This document shows positions 35,907 through 43,965 of a DNA stretch of 64,000 nt, piece by piece. Where the stretch lies: assembly GCA_016713105.1 (NCBI GenBank), contig JADJPS010000018.1:629388-693387 (forward strand). Reading direction: 5' to 3'. The notes under the pieces are model-generated. The model searched no databases, had not been told where the DNA came from, and saw only the letters and a list, made by a program, of their open reading frames with translations. The first letter of the stretch is position 1; every line of letters begins with the position of its first letter. Both the position numbers and the translations under genes were made by a program. This DNA comes from Devosia sp. (lineage in GTDB: Bacteria; Pseudomonadota; Alphaproteobacteria; Rhizobiales; Devosiaceae).

Positions 35907-36730
35907 GGTGCTGCGCTCCTCTCGCCGAGCCACCCCACGAGGTCATCGATCGGGCTGGACAACTCCTGTTCGACATCGGCCGCTTCGGCCAGCCGGACCT
36001 GCTGCAACTGCACCCAGGACGCAGCCGGCCCACCGGCCACCTCGCCCTGCAGCAACAACGCCCCGCCGCTGCGACGACGCACCTCCAGGCTGAGGGGCGC
36101 CGACTGCCAGGCGACCTCGAAGCTGCGGTCGAGGTCGGACAGCAGATCGAGAAAGCGCGGCACGAGATCGCGAGGCGGGACGGACGTCGCGACGGTGGCG
36201 ACCATCCCGCGCAGTTGCCGCGCCAGGGTCGGGGTTGCTTTGGAGAGAAGGTAGCGCAGATCCAGCAGGTCGGCGTGATCGGCAGGTTCGGGGAAGTCGT
36301 CCGGATTCGGCCTGGCAAGGAAGCCGAGCACCGGCAGATCGATCCGCTCGCCCACAGCCAGATCGGCGAGTTCGCGTTCGAGGTCCCCGACGGGCAGCAT
36401 GGCGCCGATCAGCGCCACATGGGACCGGTTGAAGTGCCACTGCGCGACTGCGTCCCGGGGGGCGGCGAACGGAGCAAACTGGCTGTCGCCAAACTCGCGC
36501 TCGCACCAGTTCCACTCCCACCAGCGCGCCCGCTGCGCCAGCTGCCACAGCTGGGGCCGCTGGCCGGACCACTCGGCCAGTTCCCTGAGCAACCGCCGGA
36601 AACGCCTGATCTCCGCGCGCAGCTCGTTCGGGCGGGCGGTGGCGAAACGCTCCAGCAGGCCACGGTGGCAGTTCACGATTCGCCCCGACAGCTCGCGGGA
36701 CAGGGCCGGCTCTCTTTCGTCAGGCGTCAT
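35903..36730 (-). CDS. Protein of unknown function, second gene of unknown operon
   Basis: A 275-residue soluble protein. The N-terminal 120 residues are helical and tryptophan-rich (LAEWSGQRPQLWQLAQRARW, WEWNWCEREFGDSQFAPF). The middle has LERELADLAVGERIDLPVLG and FPEPADHADLLDLRYLL, and the C-terminal 100 residues look beta-rich (FEVAWQSAPLSLEVRRRSGG, ALLLQGEVAGGPAASWVQLQ). There is no signal peptide or membrane helix, and no family was recognised. Both ends overlap the flanking genes by four bases (ATGA), so the three products are made together and probably work together. Confidence 0.72.
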   Translation of the reverse strand: MTPDEREPALSRELSGRIVNCHRGLLERFATARPNELRAEIRRFRRLLRELAEWSGQRPQLWQLAQRARWWEWNWCEREFGDSQFAPFAAPRDAVAQWHFNRSHVALIGAMLPVGDLERELADLAVGERIDLPVLGFLARPNPDDFPEPADHADLLDLRYLLSKATPTLARQLRGMVATVATSVPPRDLVPRFLDLLSDLDRSFEVAWQSAPLSLEVRRRSGGALLLQGEVAGGPAASWVQLQQVRLAEAADVEQELSSPIDDLVGWLGERSAAP

Positions 36731-37368
36731 CGAAAATCGACCCCGTGAAGGGCGCTGCGCAGGGCCTCGATCACGTCGTCCAGTTCATAGATGCCCGACC
36801 TGAGGCACTGGTCGGCATAGTTGTTGAGGGCGGAGTTCAGCTGCCGCAGTTCGTCGACCCGCGTGTAGAACCTCGAGAAATCCGTGATCTCCGTCTCCGC
36901 CTGCACCAGCAGCTCGGCCAGCCGGTCCGGCCACGGCCGATCGTCCAGCATGCGCTGGATCTCCTCGGGCATCCGCACCAGGTAGCGCATCTGCCCCTCG
37001 GTACGGCACAGCACCGCGAGCTGCATCGAGCTGCGGGCGCCGCCGCGCATGGCCCGGAACTCCTGCCGCATCAGCGCCGAGTGGGCGCTCCAGTGCCGCC
37101 GCGATTGCACCGGATCGGGGCCGACCAGGGCAAATGTGTCCTTGAGGTCGATCATCATCTGGTTGGTCAGGGCGTGCAGGCTCTTGAAGGCCGCCAGTTC
37201 CACCTCGTCGAGCACGAAGGCGTCGAGCGCGGCATAGACCAACTGCAGCCGGCGCACGCAGTCCTGCCAGTTCGCGCCCGCGGGCGACCTGATCGTGGTG
37301 ATCACCGCCGCGATAATGCCCGGAATATCGACGAGCGCCCTGGTGTTCTCCCACACGTCCCCCTCCAT
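36727..37368 (-). CDS. Helical protein of unknown function, first gene of unknown operon
   Basis: A 213-residue, almost wholly alpha-helical soluble protein (for example LQLVYAALDAFVLDEVELAA, LTNQMMIDLKDTFALVG, RLAELLVQAETEITDFSRFY). It has the feel of a small regulatory or adaptor subunit, but no family was recognised. ATG 37368 (MEGDVWENTR) is chosen over an upstream in-frame start at 37395. It heads the operon, and its stop overlaps the second gene. The region 37369-37547 is a divergent promoter shared with the aminotransferase gene. Confidence 0.7.
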   Translation of the reverse strand: MEGDVWENTRALVDIPGIIAAVITTIRSPAGANWQDCVRRLQLVYAALDAFVLDEVELAAFKSLHALTNQMMIDLKDTFALVGPDPVQSRRHWSAHSALMRQEFRAMRGGARSSMQLAVLCRTEGQMRYLVRMPEEIQRMLDDRPWPDRLAELLVQAETEITDFSRFYTRVDELRQLNSALNNYADQCLRSGIYELDDVIEALRSALHGVDFR

Positions 37369-37547
37369 GCCGTCCCCGGAGGAGGAAAGCAGCAATCGCC
37401 ACGCTCCGGATCGGGAGTTCCCCGTAGGTTCTCACACGAGCGCCCGAGGCCGTCCGACCGGCCTTTTTCCGCCTCGCGGAACCCCGCGGGATTTACTTCG
37501 CGCACTGCTTGGGGCCTGTTCTGACAGAAATACGCGAGGAGCCGACT

Positions 37548-38897
<1,350 letters not shown>

Positions 38898-38904
38898 ACC
38901 TGGA

Positions 38905-39150
38905 CTAGCCGGGATCGGCCGCCGCCAGCCGCTCGCACAGCGCCACCAGGGCGCCGACCGTGTCCGCCGCGGCGGCCGCGTCGTCGGGAAGCCGCAGTCC
39001 GGTCTCGGCCTCGACCTGCGTGATCACCGCAACCTTGGAGAGCGAGTCGAGCATGTCGGGATCGTCGAGCCGGGTTTCGGCAGCGAGTGCCTCGGGTGCA
39101 CGGCCGGTGAAGTCGGCGACCGCCTGGCGCACGATGCGATCATGATCCAT
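38905..39150 (-). CDS. Acyl carrier protein
   Basis: An 81-residue, acidic, four-helix protein with the phosphopantetheine attachment motif LDDPDMLDSLSKVAVITQVE (Ser of DSL) at mid-length and EAETGLRLPDDAA after it. It is not in a fatty-acid operon, so it is a dedicated carrier. It overlaps the end of the hexapeptide acyltransferase gene by 11 bases, and the two together suggest acyl or aminoacyl loading and transfer for a specialised product. Confidence 0.85.
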   Translation of the reverse strand: MDHDRIVRQAVADFTGRAPEALAAETRLDDPDMLDSLSKVAVITQVEAETGLRLPDDAAAAADTVGALVALCERLAAADPG

Positions 39151-39706
39151 GACCGTCCTCCTTGAAATGCAGCTCGATCATACGGCGTCGATCGGGTTCA
39201 TCGAGCCCAAAGCTGTCGACCGCGCCGGGGCTGCGCAGCAACATCTCAAGATAGAGCGACGCCCGCCCCTCGACCCGCCCCGGGTTGCCGACGACCAGCG
39301 AGTTGTCGGCAATCCGTCCTCGTACAACGGCACCGGCGCCGACGATGCAGTCGTCTCCCAGGACGGTCCCCGGCAGCAGCATCGCATTGTGGCCGATGAA
39401 GCAGCGGCTGCCCACAACGATACGTCCCAGCACCTGCAGGCGCGGACGGCGCCCGGCGAGCAGTCGCGCTGCCCCGTCATGGGTGAGAAAGCAGACCCCG
39501 CCGGCCACGTTGACGTTGTCGCCCAGCGTGACCAGCCAGGGCTCGGTGGAGAACTGGTCGGTGTAGATGCGGCACCCCGCGCCGATCGTTACCCCGCGCG
39601 CCCGCAGCCGGTCGATACGACGGGCATCGTCGCGGGCGATGCGGCTGCCGGGGTCGCTTCCCTGGCCGGCGAGACCCTGTCGCACTCGACGCAGCCAATC
39701 GCGCAT
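39140..39706 (-). CDS. Left-handed beta-helix acyltransferase
   Basis: A 188-residue hexapeptide-repeat transferase. Repeats are visible from VTIGAGCRIYTD through LGDNVNVAGGVCFLTHDG, IVVGSRCFIGHNAMLLPGTV, LGDDCIVGAGAVVRGR and NSLVVGNPGR, with the loop histidine in FLTHDG that acts in this family. Such enzymes O- or N-acetylate sugars or small molecules. ATG 39706 follows a GGGGGTG ribosome binding site; open frame upstream lacks repeats. It is co-transcribed with the acyl carrier protein, so it may use an ACP-bound acyl donor. Confidence 0.8.
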   Translation of the reverse strand: MRDWLRRVRQGLAGQGSDPGSRIARDDARRIDRLRARGVTIGAGCRIYTDQFSTEPWLVTLGDNVNVAGGVCFLTHDGAARLLAGRRPRLQVLGRIVVGSRCFIGHNAMLLPGTVLGDDCIVGAGAVVRGRIADNSLVVGNPGRVEGRASLYLEMLLRSPGAVDSFGLDEPDRRRMIELHFKEDGHGS

Positions 39707-39887
39707 GGTCACCCCCAAGGCCGATGGTAGCGCCTGACGGGAACTTGGCAAGCGGCGAGACAGATGTGCGAAGCGTCGGCGGCGACCGACGGCGATCATT
39801 GCCGCTGTCATCGCGACCGCGTGCGCGGCGGGCTTGCGGGCGTCCCGCCACTGGGCCTAGATCGCTGGTAACAACGGGAGCAGCATC

Positions 39888-40832
39888 TTGGATTTCGGAC
39901 ATGCATTTCAACCCGGCGGCCTCGATCGGGCGGCGGCGCTCCGCGCACACGGCACGCCCCAACAGGACGACCGCGCCCTGGTCTATGTCTTCTGGCGCGG
40001 CAAGCTGCTGGTCGACGCCGACAACCGGCCCGTCCTCGCGGGGCTCGATCATCCGGCCCTGCTGGATTGCCGCGACACTCCCCTCTTCCTCGGTCTCGGT
40101 CCGGATGGTCCGCGCTTTGCGGCCGACCTGACATTGTGGCAGCCGCATGAGGATGCCGCGACCATCGGCCAGTTCACCGACGTGACGGCCCAGGTGCACC
40201 CGGGGTTTTCCGGAGCGCGACTGGTGGAGGTACGTGGCCTGATCTCGTCGCTCGATCCGTTCGACGGGGAGTGCATCGCTACCGGAAGGGCCATGCTCGG
40301 TTGGCACGGCACCCATCGATTCTGTGCCAATTGCGGGCAGCCAAGCGCCATCGAGGCCTCCGGCTGGCAGCGCAAGTGCCCGGACTGCGGCACCCAGCAT
40401 TTCCCTCGAACCGACCCGGTGGTGATCATGGCCATCACCCGTGGCGACCGCCTGCTGCTTGGCCGCGGTCCGAGCTGGCCGGAGCGCATGTACTCGCTGC
40501 TCGCCGGATTCGTCGAGCCGGGCGAAGCCATCGAGGCGGCGGTGCGACGCGAGACCGCGGAGGAGACGTCCATCCATGTCGGCGAGGTGCGCTACGTCGC
40601 CTCCCAGCCCTGGCCGTTCCCGATGTCACTGATGTTCGGCTGCGTCGGGACCGCACTCGACGAAGCGATCACCGTCGATCCGGTGGAACTGGCGGATGCG
40701 CGCTGGATCGACCGCGACGACGTTCGCCGCATTCTCGCCGGGGAACATCCCGAGATCAACGCACCTCGCCGGGGCGCCATCGCCGGAGCGCTGATCGCTG
40801 CCTGGGTCGAGGGCAAGCTCGAACAGCCCTGA
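39888..40832 (+). CDS. nudC: NAD(+) diphosphatase NudC
   Basis: A 314-residue enzyme that hydrolyses NAD(H) to NMN(H) and AMP and can remove NAD caps from RNA. Zinc ribbon cysteines are in FCANCGQP and KCPDCGTQHFPR, the Nudix box is GFVEPGEAIEAAVRRETAEE, and the NudC-specific SQPWPFPMSLMFG motif follows. The last glycine of the Nudix box appears as Ser (EETSIHV), a mild departure. The start is TTG 39888 with CGGGAG seven bases upstream. Confidence 0.92.
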   Translation: MDFGHAFQPGGLDRAAALRAHGTPQQDDRALVYVFWRGKLLVDADNRPVLAGLDHPALLDCRDTPLFLGLGPDGPRFAADLTLWQPHEDAATIGQFTDVTAQVHPGFSGARLVEVRGLISSLDPFDGECIATGRAMLGWHGTHRFCANCGQPSAIEASGWQRKCPDCGTQHFPRTDPVVIMAITRGDRLLLGRGPSWPERMYSLLAGFVEPGEAIEAAVRRETAEETSIHVGEVRYVASQPWPFPMSLMFGCVGTALDEAITVDPVELADARWIDRDDVRRILAGEHPEINAPRRGAIAGALIAAWVEGKLEQP

Positions 40833-40926
40833 GCATCCCCCCTCGCGCAAGAAACGCAGCGGAACCTTCATCCCTTCGGTGTCGGGCGCAAGAACGCCCT
40901 GCTGGTCTTCATACCGGTCGGGCCTC

Positions 40927-41472
40927 TCAGCCGTCGATTTCGACGAGGAGCGCTCCGCCGGCCACGAGCTCGAAGCGTTCGCCCGGGTCGGCGAACAACA
41001 TGTCTCCCTGCCGCATCGAATATGGGCCGCCGACGCCAGCGGCCACGCAGGGGCCGATCGCAAACAGCGCTGTGATCGGTCGGACCGCGGCGAGAGGGCC
41101 GGGCTGCACCGATCGGACGAGGTGAGTCGCCTGCCCGACGCGCGACATCACATTCAGGTCGGTTACCGGGCCGTCGGTCAGCCGCGCTCGTACCGGCAGG
41201 TCGCCGGAAAAGGTGAACGGGACGCCCGGCACCGGTCGGTACTCGCCATCCGGCAACTCGAGCGCGAGGCCCCGGCCGGACACCACGGTCAGGCTGCGCA
41301 GGATACCTGGAAACGCAGAGAACGGGCCGTGCGACTCGATGCGGGCCATGCTGATGCGCCAGGCGAAGCCGTCGAGGTCGGCGTCTTCGGGCCAGATGGC
41401 GATCTGCGCCGTGAGGCCGCCGCCATTCTTCCAGGGCGACCAGGCGTAGCCCCCGGCTGCCAGCCATCGCAT
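40927..41472 (-). CDS. hutD: HutD-family protein
   Basis: A 181-residue HutD cupin-like protein with SPWKNGGGLTAQIAIWPEDA near the N-terminus, FAWRISMARIESHGPFSAFP and LRSLTVVSGRGLALELPDGE, all typical. HutD is thought to limit intracellular urocanate and tune hut expression rather than catalyse a step. It lies nine bases after the hutU stop and is the last gene of the minus-strand hut operon. Confidence 0.88.
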   Translation of the reverse strand: MRWLAAGGYAWSPWKNGGGLTAQIAIWPEDADLDGFAWRISMARIESHGPFSAFPGILRSLTVVSGRGLALELPDGEYRPVPGVPFTFSGDLPVRARLTDGPVTDLNVMSRVGQATHLVRSVQPGPLAAVRPITALFAIGPCVAAGVGGPYSMRQGDMLFADPGERFELVAGGALLVEIDG

Positions 41473-41480
41473 CGCCCGGC

Positions 41481-43148
41481 CTACAGGATGGCCGGCAGGT
41501 TCAGTCCCTGCCGGCGGGCCCAGTCGCGCGCAACCTCGTAGCCCGCATCGGCATGGCGCATCACGCCGGTCGCCGGATCGTTCCAGAGCACGCGCGCGAG
41601 CCGCCGTGCGGCGTCCGCCGTGCCATCGGCAACGATCACCATGCCGGCGTGCTGGGAAAAGCCCATGCCGACACCACCACCATGGTGCAGCGACACCCAG
41701 GTGGCGCCGCTCGCCGTGTTGAGCAGCGCATTGAGCAGCGGCCAGTCCGAGACGGCGTCCGAGCCGTCCTGCATGGCCTCGGTTTCCCGATTGGGAGACG
41801 CCACGGAGCCGGAATCGAGGTGGTCGCGCCCAATGACAATCGGCGCCTTCAGTTCGCCCGAAGCAACCATTTCGTTGAACATCAGCCCCGCCCGATGCCG
41901 GTCGCCCAGTCCGATCCAGCAGATGCGGGCCGGCAGCCCCTGGAAGGCGATGCGCTCGCTGGCCATGTCGAGCCAGCGATGCAGATGCGCATTGTCCGGA
42001 AACAGTCGCTTCATCGCCGCGTCGGTCTTGTGGATGTCCTCCGGGTCGCCCGACAGGGCGCACCAGCGGAACGGCCCGATGCCGCGGCAGAACAGCGGCC
42101 GGATATAGGCCGGCACGAAGCCGGGGAAGGCGAAGGCGTTCTCCAGCCCCTCCTCCAGCGCGACCTGGCGGATGTTGTTGCCGTAGTCGAGCGTCGGCAC
42201 GCCCTGGTTCCAGAAATCGACCATGGCCTGCACATGCACCTTCATCGAGGCCCGCGCTGCCCGTTCCACCGCCTTGGGATCGCTTTCCCGCTTGTCGCGC
42301 CAGTGCTCCATGGTCCAGCCGCTCGGCAGGTAGCCGTTGATCGGGTCATGTGCCGAGGTCTGGTCGGTGACAATGTCCGGGCGCACACCCCGCCGCACCA
42401 GTTGGGGGAAGATGTCGGCCGCATTGCCGAGCAGGCCGACGGATTTCGCCTCGCCGGCCCTGGTCCAGCGCTCTATCTTCTCCAGCGCTTCATCCAGCGT
42501 CTCGGCACGCTCGTCGAGATAGCGGGTGCGCAGGCGAAAATCGATGCGGGTCGTGTCACATTCGACCGCGAGGCAGCAGGCACCGGCCATCGCGGCCGCC
42601 AGCGGCTGCGCGCCTCCCATGCCGCCGAGCCCGCCGGTCAGGATCCACTTGCCCTTGAGGTCGCCGCCATAGTGCTGGCGGCCGGCCTCGGCGAAGGTCT
42701 CGAAGGTGCCCTGCACGATGCCCTGGGTGCCGATGTAGATCCAGGACCCGGCGGTCATCTGGCCGTACATCATCAGCCCCTTGCGATCGAGTTCGTGGAA
42801 ATGCTCCCAGGTGGCCCAATGCGGCACCAGGTTGGAATTGGCGATGAGGACGCGCGGCGCATCCTTGTGGGTGCGGAAGATGCCGACGGGCTTGCCGGAC
42901 TGCACCAGCAGCGTCTCGTCATCCTCCAGCGACTTCAGGCTGGCAACGATCCTGTCGAAATCCTCCCAGGTGCGGGCGGCGCGGCCGATGCCGCCATAGA
43001 CCACGAGCTCGTGCGGGTTCTCGGCGACATCGGGATGCAGGTTGTTCATCAGCATCCGCATCGGCGCCTCGGTGAGCCAGGATCGCGCGCTGATCTCGGG
43101 ACCGGTCGGGGGGAACACCTTGCGCATGTTGCGGCGGGACTCGGACAT
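41481..43148 (-). CDS. hutU: Urocanate hydratase
   Basis: A 555-residue enzyme converting urocanate to imidazolonepropionate using tightly bound NAD as electrophile. NAD-binding GGLGGMGGAQPLAAAMAGAC, the YNN-like block LDYGNNIRQVA, the active-site region FCRGIGPFRWCALSGDPED and the C-terminal HHGGGVGMGFSQHAGMVIVA are all in place. ATG 43148 follows the hutG stop by two bases. Length is normal. Confidence 0.95.
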   Translation of the reverse strand: MSESRRNMRKVFPPTGPEISARSWLTEAPMRMLMNNLHPDVAENPHELVVYGGIGRAARTWEDFDRIVASLKSLEDDETLLVQSGKPVGIFRTHKDAPRVLIANSNLVPHWATWEHFHELDRKGLMMYGQMTAGSWIYIGTQGIVQGTFETFAEAGRQHYGGDLKGKWILTGGLGGMGGAQPLAAAMAGACCLAVECDTTRIDFRLRTRYLDERAETLDEALEKIERWTRAGEAKSVGLLGNAADIFPQLVRRGVRPDIVTDQTSAHDPINGYLPSGWTMEHWRDKRESDPKAVERAARASMKVHVQAMVDFWNQGVPTLDYGNNIRQVALEEGLENAFAFPGFVPAYIRPLFCRGIGPFRWCALSGDPEDIHKTDAAMKRLFPDNAHLHRWLDMASERIAFQGLPARICWIGLGDRHRAGLMFNEMVASGELKAPIVIGRDHLDSGSVASPNRETEAMQDGSDAVSDWPLLNALLNTASGATWVSLHHGGGVGMGFSQHAGMVIVADGTADAARRLARVLWNDPATGVMRHADAGYEVARDWARRQGLNLPAIL

Positions 43149-43152
43149 GGCC

Positions 43153-43965
43153 TCAGGCCTCCTTGCGGGCATGGCGGTGGAGCGCGAGCCCGACCAGGGT
43201 TTCGAGCACAGACTTGAGGTGCGGCCGGAGCCGCGCCGCCTTGTCGAGGCTGTAGGCGAATGGTGCGGCTTCGGTCTCGAGGTGGCTCGACTGGGCCAGT
43301 TCCATCTGGATGGCGTGCATCCCCTGGTCCGGCCGGCCGTAGTGCCGTGTCGTCCAGCCGCCGCGGAAACGGCCGTTCAGGACCGACGTGAAGCCGTCGG
43401 CCTCTGCACAGATACGGGCCACGGCCTGCTCCATCTGGGGTGCGCAGGTCACGCCGTTGTTAGTGCCAACATTGAGGTCGGGCAGCCTTCCGTCGAACAG
43501 GAACGGAATCTGCGATCGGATGGAATGGCAGTCATAGAGCACGACCACCCCGTGACGCGCCTTGACGCGGGCCAGTTCCGCCGACAGCGCTGCATGGTAG
43601 GGGGCGTGCCAGGCCTGGATGCGGCGTGCGACCTCGTCGGCATCCGGCTCCCGACCGTCGCAATAGAGTCGCTGGCCGTCGAAATCGGTCAGCGGACAGA
43701 GTGCCGTTGTGTTCTGCCCAGGATACAGGCTCGCCCCGCTCGGATCGCGGTTGGCGTCGATCAGGTAGCGATGGAACCGTGCCGCGACCATGGTGGCGCC
43801 GGGGACGAGATCGGCGTAGAGCCGGTCGAGATGCCAGTCGGTGTCGGCGAGCCGTCGGCCGCGCGCGTCGAGATCGGCCCACAGCGAGTCGGGAACCCAG
43901 GTGCCGCTATGCGGCAGGGCGAGGACGAGGCAGCTGTCGCCCGGCGTGACGGATACGGGCTGCAT
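43153..43965 (-). CDS. hutG: N-formylglutamate deformylase
   Basis: A 270-residue zinc amidohydrolase of the FGase family (PHSGTWVPDSLWADLDARG, DTDWHLDRLYADLVPGAT, RFHRYLIDANRDPSG, LYDCHSIRSQIPFLFDGRLP). It hydrolyses N-formylglutamate to glutamate and formate, the last step of the five-step pathway begun by HutF. The start overlaps the hutH stop by one base. Confidence 0.93.
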   Translation of the reverse strand: MQPVSVTPGDSCLVLALPHSGTWVPDSLWADLDARGRRLADTDWHLDRLYADLVPGATMVAARFHRYLIDANRDPSGASLYPGQNTTALCPLTDFDGQRLYCDGREPDADEVARRIQAWHAPYHAALSAELARVKARHGVVVLYDCHSIRSQIPFLFDGRLPDLNVGTNNGVTCAPQMEQAVARICAEADGFTSVLNGRFRGGWTTRHYGRPDQGMHAIQMELAQSSHLETEAAPFAYSLDKAARLRPHLKSVLETLVGLALHRHARKEA

